From Pseudomonadota bacterium (GTDB taxonomy: Bacteria > Myxococcota_A > Polyangia > Polyangiales > Polyangiaceae): a DNA stretch of 29,695 nt. Made by a program: the position numbers and the translations under genes. Within the stretch, counting starts at the first letter, position 1. Each line of letters starts with the position of its first letter. Positions 9,389 to 16,908 of the stretch are shown piece by piece. The stretch spans positions 1 through 29,695 of the forward strand of contig JAEYVE010000124.1 in NCBI GenBank assembly GCA_023432025.1, read 5' to 3'. The notes beneath the pieces are model-generated. The model searched no databases. It had not been told where the DNA came from and worked only from the letters and a program-made list of their open reading frames with translations.

Positions 9389-10656
9389 CATGGCTCGAGA
9401 TCGCGGAGGCGAGGCGAGCCGCGCAGCGCCCTGCCCAGCTTGGTTCTGGTGAGCCGTTGCGCAGGATAAATGCCGCGGTGTCCGGTGAGGACGAAGGCGA
9501 GCACGCAAACGACGACGACGTGCGGAAGCACGGAAGCACCCAAGAGCTCGACGGCCATGATGGAGAGCGCGAGCGGGGTGTTGGAGGCGGCCGCGAAGAC
9601 CGCGGCCATGCCCACGCCCGCGCCGAGCTCGAGCGGGAGCTCGAGGGCGCGGGCGAGCAGGTTCCCCAGGGCGGCGCCGATGAAGAAAAGCGGCGTCACC
9701 TCTCCTCCGAGAAAACCGAAGCCGAGCGTGACGGCCGTAAACAAGAGCTTCGCGGCGAACGTGGAGCTCGGGAGCGTCGGATCTTCGAACGACCGCACGA
9801 TGGTCTCCACGCCGAGGCCCAAGAAATCCCCGGTGCCCCACAGCTTCCAGAGCAGGACCACCGCGAGCCCGCCCGCGAAGAGGCGGAGGGGCGGAGCCGT
9901 GATGTATCGCTCACTCGCCTGGCGCAGGCGGTGCGTCAGCTCGATGAAGGCGACGGTGGTAGCGGCGATTGCGAGCGAAAAGACCAGCCACTTGGCGAGC
10001 ACGGTGAGCGTGAGCGAGAGCTCGGGCACGCTGGGGTACGGCGTATGCACGATGCCGAGCGCGAGCGTCACCTGGTCTCCGACCACTGCCGCGACGAGCG
10101 CGGGCACCAAGGCGCGGTAACGAAGGCTCCCGAGCACGATGAACTCGAGGCCGAACAGGGTTCCGGCGAGCGGCGTGCCGAAGACCGAACCGAAACCGCC
10201 GGCAACACCTGCCGCCAGAAGATCCTGACGGAGCTTGCCGCGCAGTCCGAAGCGTTGCGCCATGAAGTCGGTCAAACTGGCCCCCATCTGGACGGCCGTG
10301 CCCTCGCGGCCCGCGCTGCCACCGAACAAGTGCGTGGCGATGGTGCCGAAGAGGGCCAGCGGCGCCATGCGCAGCGGAATTTCCGGGCCGTCGTCGTGAA
10401 TGGTGTCGATGACCAGGCTGTTGCCTGCCTTGGTGGACGCGCCGTAGCGCTGGAGCACGGCCCCGAGCGCGAGCCCTGCGAGAGGCAGCGCGTACACGAT
10501 GCTCTCCTGGGCGCGTCGAAACGCGGTGGCGAGATCGAGCAGGTGAAGAAACAGCGCGGACGCGGCGCCGCACGCCACGCCAATCAGCGCGCCCCAGCAG
10601 ATCCACTGCACGAGAGCGGTGAGCCGATCGCGAGACATCTTCGAAGGAGAATACAT
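9388..10656 (-). CDS. CLC-family transporter, probably fluoride/H+ antiporter (CLC-F type)
   Basis: 422-residue CLC antiporter or channel of the inner membrane. The usual chloride motif GSGIP is replaced by AGNSLVID (residues 77-84), and the gating-glutamate motif GREGP is GREGT (E118) in THLFGGSAGREGTAVQMG; GGEVTPLFFIGAALGN and GHRGIYPAQR follow. From family knowledge, GREGT and loss of the serine motif mark the CLC-F clade, which expels fluoride. A chloride-type CLC remains possible. The frame stays open far upstream to 12027, but the CLC fold starts near 10656; ATG 10656 (GAAGG 4 nt upstream) was chosen over ATG 10638. It is divergent from a cation/H+ antiporter with 123 bp between. I saw no fluoride riboswitch in that gap. 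Confidence 0.85.
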   Translation of the reverse strand: MYSPSKMSRDRLTALVQWICWGALIGVACGAASALFLHLLDLATAFRRAQESIVYALPLAGLALGAVLQRYGASTKAGNSLVIDTIHDDGPEIPLRMAPLALFGTIATHLFGGSAGREGTAVQMGASLTDFMAQRFGLRGKLRQDLLAAGVAGGFGSVFGTPLAGTLFGLEFIVLGSLRYRALVPALVAAVVGDQVTLALGIVHTPYPSVPELSLTLTVLAKWLVFSLAIAATTVAFIELTHRLRQASERYITAPPLRLFAGGLAVVLLWKLWGTGDFLGLGVETIVRSFEDPTLPSSTFAAKLLFTAVTLGFGFLGGEVTPLFFIGAALGNLLARALELPLELGAGVGMAAVFAAASNTPLALSIMAVELLGASVLPHVVVVCVLAFVLTGHRGIYPAQRLTRTKLGRALRGSPRLRDLEP

Positions 10657-10779
10657 GCGGCCTTCGTTCGGTCGAGATGGCACGCAAGCTGCGAGGCAAA
10701 TTCGGGTTCGTGCGTGTCGCTTCGACTCGAAGCGCGGGCCGTAGCCTCGTGGCCCCGTCGGGGCTAGGGTCCGGCCGCG

Positions 10780-12906
10780 ATGTGGATGGAGTCCTTGATC
10801 CATGATCCCCTGACGCGCCTCATCGCGCAGATCATCGCGGTCATCGTCGTGTCGCGGCTTTTGGGCATCGTCGTCAAGAGGCTCGCTCAGCCGATGGTCA
10901 TCGCGGAGATTACGGCGGGCATCTTGCTCGGGCCGTCGCTCTTGGGGCTCCTGTGGCCCGACGTCGGCCAAGTGCTGTTCGCCCCCGAGTCGCTGAAGAC
11001 GCTCTCGCTCTTGAGCCAACTCGGGTTGGTGCTGTTCATGTTTCTCATCGGGCTCGAGCTCGACTTCGGGATGCTGAAGGGCAGGGGCCGCGCCAGCGTT
11101 GCCATTTCGCACTCGAGCATCGTCGTGCCGTTCGCGCTGGGTGCTGCGCTCGCCTACTACATGTACCCGCGGTGGTCCGAGCCGAGCGTCGCCTTCGGGT
11201 CGTTCGTGCTTTTTCTGGGAGCCGCGATGAGCATCACTGCGTTCCCGGTGCTGGCGCGCATTTTGAGCGAACGTGGGCTCCTCGGTACGCGGATCGGCGC
11301 GGTCACCATCGCCTGTGCCGCGGTGGACGACGTGACGGCGTGGTGCCTCCTGGCCTTCATCGTGGCAGCTGTGAAGGCCGAGGGGTTCCAATCCGCCATC
11401 GCCACGACGGCGCTCGCGGGGGCGTACGTCGTGGTCATGTTCTGGGTGGTTCGCCCGCTCCTCGCGCGCTTGGCCGCGCGGACGGGCGGAGGCGCGAACC
11501 TCACGCAGAACCTCGTCGCCGTCGTTTTGCTGCTTCTGTTCGTTTCCAGCTGGGCCACGGAGCTCATCGGCATCCATGCGCTGTTCGGCGCGTTCTTGTT
11601 CGGCGCGATGCTGCCCAAGGCGGGACGCTTCACGCAGGCGTTGGCGGAGAAGCTCGAGGACCTCGTGCTGGTGGTGCTTCTGCCTCTGTTTTTCGCTTAC
11701 AGCGGCGTCCGCACGCAGATCGGACTCTTGGATGGCCCAGACGCGTGGCTCGCGTGTCTCTTGGTGGTCGTGGTCGCGTGCGTCGGAAAGTTCGGCGGCA
11801 GCTTCGTGGCGGCGCGCTTCACGGGCTTGCCTTGGAGGGAGTCTGCCGCGCTCGGGGTGCTCATGAACACACGCGGCTTGATGGAGCTCATCGTGCTGAA
11901 CATCGGCCTCGATCTCGGCATTCTGAGCCCGACGCTGTTTACGATGATGGTGGTCATGGCGCTCGTCACGACGGTCATGACGTCGCCGCTGCTGCAGCGC
12001 ATCTACCCTCGCGAGCTCATGGCGCAAGAGCTCGCCGTTGCCTCGGGTAGCGTGCCTCCCCCCGCGCCACGCGCGGGGCAGGAGCCACTCTCGGTCCTCC
12101 TCTGCGTCGCCAGCGATCGTTCGGGCCCGGGGCTACTCAACTTGGCAAACGCGCTGCGCGCTGGGGCGGGGCGGGTGCACGCGCTTCACCTGGTGGCCCC
12201 TACGGATCGCGCTTCCTACTACGTGGAGAACGTGGCGCACGGGGCGCCTCAGACGGGACTGGACGCATTGCTCGAGCGGGCCGAGGAGCTGGGCGTGGCG
12301 GTCTCGCCCACGGCCTTCGTGTCGAGCGATCCGAGCGCGGATATTTGTCGCGTCGCGGCGGGAAAACGCGTGGATCTCACGCTGATGGGGTGGCATCGCC
12401 CCGTACTTGGTCAGACCCTTTTGGGCGGTATCGTGGGCAAGGTGCTCGATCAGGCGGCGGGCAGGGTGGGCGTCTTCGTCGATCGCGGCTTCGTGCGCGC
12501 AGCCCGGGTGCTCGTGCCTTTCGTGGGAACGCCCCACGATCGCGCGGCGTTCGCGCTCGCACGTCGGCTCGCTCATGCAGGCGAATCGACAGTCACTCTG
12601 CTTCACGTGCGGCCCGCGGCGGGGGAAAGCCCCACTATGCCCTTCGGGGTGAACTTGGACGCGCTCGTTCAGGAGGCGGGCGAGGGGCGCGTCATTCTAC
12701 GCGAGGTTCGAAGCGACTCACCGATCGACGCCGCGCTCAGCGAGGCTGCGCAGGGCTACGATCTCGTCGTCGTCGGCATGGGGCGCGAGTGGGAGCTCGA
12801 TTCTGGCCTCTTGGGGCGGCATTCGCAGCGGTTGATGCGGGACGCGCCCGCGTCGCTCCTCATCGTGCGGGACGACGCCGAGTCCTCGCTCGCGGCGAAC
12901 GGTTGA
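10780..12906 (+). CDS. CPA2 cation/proton antiporter with C-terminal tandem USP-like domains
   Basis: 708 residues. The first ~405 form a CPA2 (KefB/CHX-like) membrane domain of about 12 helices: ITAGILLGPSLLG, MFLIGLELDF, the ion-binding D183-D184 in CAAVDDVTAWCLL, and LMNTRGLMELIVLNIGL. Such proteins exchange Na+ or K+ for H+. The cytoplasmic tail has two universal-stress-like domains, at about 430-560 (PLSVLLCVASDRSGPGLL) and 565-700 (ARVLVPFVGTPHDRAAFALA, with LIVRDD at the end). There is no TrkA-N/RCK domain, so regulation is probably by nucleotide or another ligand on the USP part. ATG 10780 is used; ATG 10786 is an alternative, and the ribosome site is weak. K+ versus Na+ specificity is open. 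Confidence 0.9.
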   Translation: MWMESLIHDPLTRLIAQIIAVIVVSRLLGIVVKRLAQPMVIAEITAGILLGPSLLGLLWPDVGQVLFAPESLKTLSLLSQLGLVLFMFLIGLELDFGMLKGRGRASVAISHSSIVVPFALGAALAYYMYPRWSEPSVAFGSFVLFLGAAMSITAFPVLARILSERGLLGTRIGAVTIACAAVDDVTAWCLLAFIVAAVKAEGFQSAIATTALAGAYVVVMFWVVRPLLARLAARTGGGANLTQNLVAVVLLLLFVSSWATELIGIHALFGAFLFGAMLPKAGRFTQALAEKLEDLVLVVLLPLFFAYSGVRTQIGLLDGPDAWLACLLVVVVACVGKFGGSFVAARFTGLPWRESAALGVLMNTRGLMELIVLNIGLDLGILSPTLFTMMVVMALVTTVMTSPLLQRIYPRELMAQELAVASGSVPPPAPRAGQEPLSVLLCVASDRSGPGLLNLANALRAGAGRVHALHLVAPTDRASYYVENVAHGAPQTGLDALLERAEELGVAVSPTAFVSSDPSADICRVAAGKRVDLTLMGWHRPVLGQTLLGGIVGKVLDQAAGRVGVFVDRGFVRAARVLVPFVGTPHDRAAFALARRLAHAGESTVTLLHVRPAAGESPTMPFGVNLDALVQEAGEGRVILREVRSDSPIDAALSEAAQGYDLVVVGMGREWELDSGLLGRHSQRLMRDAPASLLIVRDDAESSLAANG

Positions 12907-12961
12907 GCGGCGTCGAGCTCGTTCGAGGTGCGCGGCGAACGGTTGAGCGGCGTCGAGCTCG
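12891..12961. repeat. 31-bp direct repeat (40-bp period) spanning the antiporter stop codon
   Basis: Two identical 31-bp copies, at 12891-12921 and 12931-12961, separated by 9 bp. The first copy contains the final AANG codons and the TGA of the antiporter gene; the second repeats them outside the gene. The second copy supplies part of the left arm of the hairpin at 12958-12977. Confidence 0.9.
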
Positions 12962-12977
12962 GGGCGAGAGCCCCGAG
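12958..12977. terminator. Hairpin between convergent antiporter and sigma-factor genes
   Basis: An 8-bp perfect stem (CTCGGGGC / GCCCCGAG) closes on a GAGA GNRA tetraloop. It lies 51 bp past the antiporter stop (+) and 1 bp past the sigma-factor stop (-). There is no T run, so its strength as an intrinsic terminator is uncertain. Confidence 0.55.
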
Positions 12978-12978
12978 G

Positions 12979-13605
12979 TCACCGGCCCTGGGCGGGATCA
13001 TCGTCGGGGCCACGTTCTGCGGCGGCGCGCGGGCTGCCGCAGCTGCAGTCGAGACAGCCGTGCGTTGCGCAGGTTCCGCAGCTGACCTCGAGCGCTTGGC
13101 GGAGCGCCTTGCGCGCGCGGTGCAGGCGCACGCTGGCGTTGTTCGGGGTCAAGCCGAGGTCGCTCGCGACTTCGGCCACGGGGCGCTCCGCGAGATCAAT
13201 CTGTTCGAGCAGCTCGGCGTAGCCGGGGTTGAGCGTCGGGAGCAGTGCTTTCATGCAGCCGCAGACCGTGCGCTCTAGCGAGGGGTCAGTGTTCGGCGGA
13301 GGGGCAACGTCCGACGCCTCGGCCTCGAGCGCGCGCCGCTCCACGTCGCGGCGCCGGTAGTAGTCCACGAGCGCGTTTCGCAAGAGGCGATAGAACCAGG
13401 CCACCGCGCTTTCGTTCTCGCGCAAGCCAGAGCCCTTTTCCAGCGTGCGTACGAAGGCAGACTGCAGAATTTCCTCGGCCACGGCGTCGTTCGGCACGCG
13501 CGCCCGCAAGAAGGTCAAGAACTCGCGATGACTCTGCACGAGTCGCGCGAGCACCTCCGGACTCGGAGGCAGCGACGCCGGTGTATCGTTTTCGCAATGG
13601 CTCAT
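12979..13605 (-). CDS. CorE-like metal-responsive ECF sigma factor
   Basis: 208-residue ECF sigma-70 factor. Sigma-2 lies at about 20-90 (AEEILQSAFVRTLEKG, AVAWFYRLLRNALVDYYRRR) and sigma-4 at about 118-172 (LAERPVAEVASDLGLTPNNASVRLHRARKALR). Two cysteine features stand out: a CxC (C115-G-C117) in the linker and a tail with C176, C179, C184, C187 and C189 plus H182. From established work, CorE and CorE2 of Myxococcus xanthus are ECF factors that use a linker CxC and a C-terminal cysteine-rich domain to sense copper, or cadmium and zinc, directly, without an anti-sigma factor; none is encoded here. The ATG overlaps the stop of the copper ATPase by 4 bp (ATGA), implying translational coupling. 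Likely targets are the two promoters at 16286-16374. Confidence 0.88.
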   Translation of the reverse strand: MSHCENDTPASLPPSPEVLARLVQSHREFLTFLRARVPNDAVAEEILQSAFVRTLEKGSGLRENESAVAWFYRLLRNALVDYYRRRDVERRALEAEASDVAPPPNTDPSLERTVCGCMKALLPTLNPGYAELLEQIDLAERPVAEVASDLGLTPNNASVRLHRARKALRQALEVSCGTCATHGCLDCSCGSPRAAAERGPDDDPAQGR

Positions 13606-16253
13606 GAGCGTTCGAGGTCGACGGCGCGCAAGCGCAGGGCGTTGCCAATGACGGACAAGGAGCTCGCAGCCATGGCGGCGCTGGCGAGCATGGGGCTCAG
13701 AAGGAGTCCGAACGTCGGGTAGAGGACGCCGGCAGCGATGGGAACACCGAGGGCGTTGTAGAGGAACGCGAACAGCAAGTTCTGCCGAATGTTCTGCATC
13801 GTACGCCGGGAAAGACGCCGCGCGCGCGCGATGCCACGCAGGTCCCCCTGCACCAACGTGATGCCCGCGCTCTCCAGAGCCACGTCCGTGCCGCCGCCCA
13901 TGGCGATGCCCACGTTCGCACGCGCGAGGGCGGGGGCGTCGTTGGCGCCGTCTCCGGCCATCGCTACTTTGCGACCTTCGGCCTGCAGGTTCTGCACGAC
14001 GTCGGCTTTTTGCTCTGGCCGCACCTCGGCCAAGACGGTTCGAATGCCGAGCGTGCGTGCCACGGCTTCCGCCGTGCCGCGACTGTCGCCGCTCAGCATG
14101 ATGAGCTCGAGTCCTTCGTTTCGGAGCGCTTGGAGCGCCGCGGGGGTCGTTTCCTTGATGGGATCGGCGATGGCGAGGAGGCCCGCCGCTCGCCCGTCGA
14201 CGGCCACGAAGACCGTCGTATGGCCCATGCTGCGAAGCTCTTCTGCGACGCTTCGAAGCTCGCTCAGCGCCATGCCGCGCTCTTCCAAAAAGCCGGAGCT
14301 GCCCACGAGCACGGCTCGTCCTTCGACTTCGCCCTCCACGCCGCGTCCCGTGAGCGCGCGGAAGTGCGCGGCGCCCGGGATGCTCAACTTTCGCGCGGCG
14401 GCTTCCGCCAACACGGCCGCCGCGAGCGGATGCTCACTGGCCTTTTCCAGCGCCGCCGCGAGCCTCAAGACCTCGTTTTCTTCGAAGCCGCCCTGAGCTC
14501 GAAGCTCCACCAGGCGAGGCTTGCCCTCGGTGAGCGTGCCGGTTTTGTCGAGGACGAGGGTGTCGACCCCTTCGAGCACTTGGAGCGTTTCGGCGTCGCG
14601 GATCAAGACGCCGTTTTGCGCGCCGCGCCCCGTGCTCACGAGAATGGAGAGCGGCGTAGCGAGACCGAGAGCGCAGGGGCATGCAATGATGAGCACGGCG
14701 ACGGCGCGCAGCACCGCGTGGCTGAGCCGTGGCTCGGGACCCCAAGCGAACCACGCCGCCGCGGCCATGAGCGCTATGACCAACACTGCGGGGACGAACC
14801 ACGACGAAACCACGTCCGCGAGCTTCTGAATCGGTGCGCGGCTTCTCTGGGCTTCGGCAACGCGTGCGACGATGCGCGCGAGGAGTGTTTCGTCTCCGAC
14901 ACGCTCGGCACGCATCGTGAAGCTGCCCGTCTGGTTCAGGGTGCCACCCGTCACGGACGCTCCGGGCGCCTTTTCGACGGGGATGGGCTCGCCCGTGAGC
15001 ATCGATTCGTCGACGTTGCTCGAGCCGTCGACGACCGTGCCGTCGACGGGGACGCGCTCGCCGGGACGTACGCGCAAGACGTCGCCGAGGCGAACTTCGC
15101 CGAGGGGCACTTCTCGCTGACGACCCTCTTCGTCGACGAGGCACGCCGTGTCGGGGCGCAAGCCCAAGAGGGCGCGGAGCGCCGACGACGTTTTGCCGCG
15201 GGCCACGAGCTCCAGCACCTGCCCCAGCAAGACCAAGGTCACGATGACGGCGGCCGATTCGAAGTACACCGCAGGTGCGCCGTGAGCGTGGGCGTGGGGC
15301 AAGAGGCTCGGAAAAACCGTCTGCACCACGCTGAAACCGAAGGCCGCCCCAGTCCCCAGCGCGATCAGCGTGAACATGTTCGGGTGGCGATGCTTCACCG
15401 AGGTCCAGGCGCGCTCGAAGAAGGGCCACCCGCCCCAGAGCACCACCGGGGTCGTGAGCACGAGCTGAAGCCAGTTGGCTTCCGTGGGAGAGAGCCAACC
15501 GGTGAGCGGACGAGCCGGCAACATGTCCGTCATGGCCACCAAAAAAACGGGGAGCGTCAGCGCAAGGCTCCACCAGAAGCGCCGTCGCAGATCGACGAGC
15601 TCCGGGCTTTCTTCCTCTTCGACGCGCACCACACGCGGCTCGAGCGCCATGCCGCACAACGGGCAGCTGCCCGGCTCCGCACGCACGATCTCGGGGTGCA
15701 TGGGGCACACGTACTCGGTGCGCGACGCCAACTCGACTCGCTCGGGCTCGAGCGCCATGCCGCAATGCGGGCAAGCGCTCGGACCTTCAGCGCGAACCTC
15801 CGGACACATGGGACACACATAGGCCCCGCTGGGGCTTCCGGCATGCGCTGCAGGCTCCAGAGCTCGGTGAGCCGCTCCATGAGGGTGAGCGTGGAAGGCA
15901 CTGTGAGCTTTCGGCGTGTGGCCGCAGCAACTGGGCGCCGCGGCGCTGGGCGCGCGCGCTGGGGGCGGCGTGTGCGGCGGGGCAGGCGTGTGGCAGCTGG
16001 GCGCTGCCGCGGCGCTGGGCGCGTGTGCTGGCGTAGGTACCTCTGCTGGGCTCTGCGTCCGCGTCGAAGGCGTCGTGTGGCCCCTTGGGTTCGCTCCACA
16101 GCAGCTGGGGGCCGCCTCCGCGCCGGGGGTGTCCTCCGGCGGCGGCGCCACGGGGAGCTGTGCCTTGGGGCGGGCATCGGGAGTGGGCGAAGCGTCGGGT
16201 GACGCCGCGGCCGAGCCGCAGCAAGACGAACGGGGTTGGGGTGCTTCAGGCAT
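13602..16253 (-). CDS. Cu+-exporting P1B-type ATPase with Cys/His-rich N-terminal extension
   Basis: 883-residue copper pump moving Cu+ from cytoplasm to periplasm. Residues 1-142 are Ala/Pro-rich and carry CC or CH clusters (SSCCG, PSCCG, PSCH, PSCCGH) and many His. Two heavy-metal-binding domains follow, at 146-170 (YVCPMCPE...CPHCGM) and 181-205 (YVCPMHPE...CPLCGM). The core has eight helices, HRHPNMFTLIALG, the actuator TGEP (420-423), the ion-path CPC (525-527), DKTGT with phospho-acceptor D569, an SEHPLA nucleotide motif, MAGDGANDAPAL, YNALGVP and MAASSLSV in the last helices, the marks of the Cu+ subgroup. No classical GMxCxxC domain is present; the N-terminus takes its place. It is first in an operon with the sigma factor; a candidate ECF promoter lies 33 nt upstream. 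Confidence 0.94.
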   Translation of the reverse strand: MPEAPQPRSSCCGSAAASPDASPTPDARPKAQLPVAPPPEDTPGAEAAPSCCGANPRGHTTPSTRTQSPAEVPTPAHAPSAAAAPSCHTPAPPHTPPPARAPSAAAPSCCGHTPKAHSAFHAHPHGAAHRALEPAAHAGSPSGAYVCPMCPEVRAEGPSACPHCGMALEPERVELASRTEYVCPMHPEIVRAEPGSCPLCGMALEPRVVRVEEEESPELVDLRRRFWWSLALTLPVFLVAMTDMLPARPLTGWLSPTEANWLQLVLTTPVVLWGGWPFFERAWTSVKHRHPNMFTLIALGTGAAFGFSVVQTVFPSLLPHAHAHGAPAVYFESAAVIVTLVLLGQVLELVARGKTSSALRALLGLRPDTACLVDEEGRQREVPLGEVRLGDVLRVRPGERVPVDGTVVDGSSNVDESMLTGEPIPVEKAPGASVTGGTLNQTGSFTMRAERVGDETLLARIVARVAEAQRSRAPIQKLADVVSSWFVPAVLVIALMAAAAWFAWGPEPRLSHAVLRAVAVLIIACPCALGLATPLSILVSTGRGAQNGVLIRDAETLQVLEGVDTLVLDKTGTLTEGKPRLVELRAQGGFEENEVLRLAAALEKASEHPLAAAVLAEAAARKLSIPGAAHFRALTGRGVEGEVEGRAVLVGSSGFLEERGMALSELRSVAEELRSMGHTTVFVAVDGRAAGLLAIADPIKETTPAALQALRNEGLELIMLSGDSRGTAEAVARTLGIRTVLAEVRPEQKADVVQNLQAEGRKVAMAGDGANDAPALARANVGIAMGGGTDVALESAGITLVQGDLRGIARARRLSRRTMQNIRQNLLFAFLYNALGVPIAAGVLYPTFGLLLSPMLASAAMAASSLSVIGNALRLRAVDLERS
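15915..16031 (-). repeat. Degenerate Cys-bearing repeat inside the copper-ATPase N-terminus
   Basis: The coding sequence repeats a block translated as PAHAPSAAAAPSCH (from residue 75) and PARAPSAAAPSCCG (from residue 98), about 69 bp apart, with a further AAPSCCG near residue 47. It looks like internal duplication of a metal-ligand module in a flexible Pro/Ala linker. Confidence 0.7.
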
Positions 16254-16285
16254 GATTGAGATCCGCTATTGGTTCCACCCAATCG

Positions 16286-16311
16286 GACGAGCCACGCCGC
16301 GGAACCTTACA
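16286..16311 (-). promoter_or_regulatory. Candidate ECF promoter of the ATPase-sigma operon
   Basis: Read on the minus strand: TGTAAGG (16311-16305), 15 nt, CGTC (16289-16286). The ATPase ATG begins 32 nt beyond. The same pattern and spacing occurs on the other strand before the divergent operon. CGTC-type -10 elements are common in ECF promoters; assignment to the CorE-like factor is inference. Confidence 0.6.
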
Positions 16312-16348
16312 GGCATTTGCCCCTTCGTCACTCGAAGTGCGCTCCCTG

Positions 16349-16374
16349 TGTAAGATGGCACGGTCTGATTCGTC
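16349..16374 (+). promoter_or_regulatory. Candidate ECF promoter of the His-rich lipoprotein-TolC-oxidase operon
   Basis: TGTAAGA (16349-16355), 15 nt, CGTC (16371-16374). The lipoprotein ATG begins at 16399, so the leader would be only about 20 nt. It mirrors the element on the minus strand at 16286-16311 with identical spacing. Confidence 0.6.
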
Positions 16375-16398
16375 AGCACCGACGTGCGGTCGCCGAAA

Positions 16399-16908
16399 AT
16401 GAAAATAAGCCACGAATTGACCCTCCTTACGCTCCTCGCCACGGCGTGCGCGACGCGCGCCGTGCCCGAGAGTGAACCCCCACGTTCCCCGGCCTCCTTG
16501 GCCGCGTCGGGGGCTCCTGTGGCGGTCGTCACCACCGCCCTCGACGGCGATCCGCCGCTGCCGGGTGAGCCCGAAGGGGGCTGGATCGGGCTGCGCTCCG
16601 AGCCTCGCCAGCACCACGACCATTCAGGCCACGACCACGGAAGCCACGAAGGTCACGACCATTCGGGCCACGACCACGGAAGCCACGAAGGTCACGAGCC
16701 TTCGACGCACGAAGACCATCCGAGTGGCCACCTAGACCACGACGATGAAGGCCACGATCACGCGGGCCACGAAGGCCACCCCTCTCATTCGCATCAAGAG
16801 CCCCCGGGCCACGGCCGCGCGCCCGCAGAGCCCTCGCCGAAAAAAGCGCCCCGGAATTCGGCGCCGCAGCATCACCCCGAGCACGAGGGCCACCATGTCG
16901 CACCGTAA
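16399..16908 (+). CDS. Histidine-rich putative metal-binding lipoprotein
   Basis: 169 residues. The start at ATG 16399 gives a short signal peptide ending at a cysteine (MKISHELTLLTLLATAC), suggesting a lipid anchor in the periplasmic or outer-membrane leaflet. The upstream in-frame GTG at 16384 is less likely. From about residue 70 to the end the protein is dominated by His, Asp, Glu and Gly (HHDHSGHDHGSHEGH repeated), a composition able to bind Cu, Zn or Ni; no enzyme domain is visible. It is first in an operon with a TolC protein (14-bp overlap) and a multicopper oxidase, behind a candidate ECF promoter, so a copper-buffering or delivery role is likely. There is no strong ribosome site. 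A specific family was not recognised. Confidence 0.75.
   Translation: MKISHELTLLTLLATACATRAVPESEPPRSPASLAASGAPVAVVTTALDGDPPLPGEPEGGWIGLRSEPRQHHDHSGHDHGSHEGHDHSGHDHGSHEGHEPSTHEDHPSGHLDHDDEGHDHAGHEGHPSHSHQEPPGHGRAPAEPSPKKAPRNSAPQHHPEHEGHHVAP
16615..16692 (+). repeat. 39-bp tandem repeat coding HDHSGHDHGSHEG
   Basis: Two copies (16615-16653 and 16654-16692) differ at one base (third position of Ser/Ser codon), followed by a decayed third start. The unit is in frame, so copy number can change His-cluster length without a frameshift. Confidence 0.9.

Noticed and set aside
10657..10779. Fluoride (crcB-motif) riboswitch upstream of the CLC gene
   Set aside because: The conserved fluoride-riboswitch core was not found on the minus strand of the gap.
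10657..12027. N-terminal extension of the CLC frame (457 extra codons)
   Set aside because: Antisense to the CPA2 antiporter, low-complexity Arg/Glu/His text; the CLC fold starts near 10656.
14010..16202. Long plus-strand open frame (730 codons) opposite the copper ATPase
   Set aside because: No recognisable domain; fully antisense to a clear ATPase with all catalytic motifs.
16615..16692. CRISPR-like repeats in the His-rich gene
   Set aside because: Contiguous in-frame coding repeats with no spacers.
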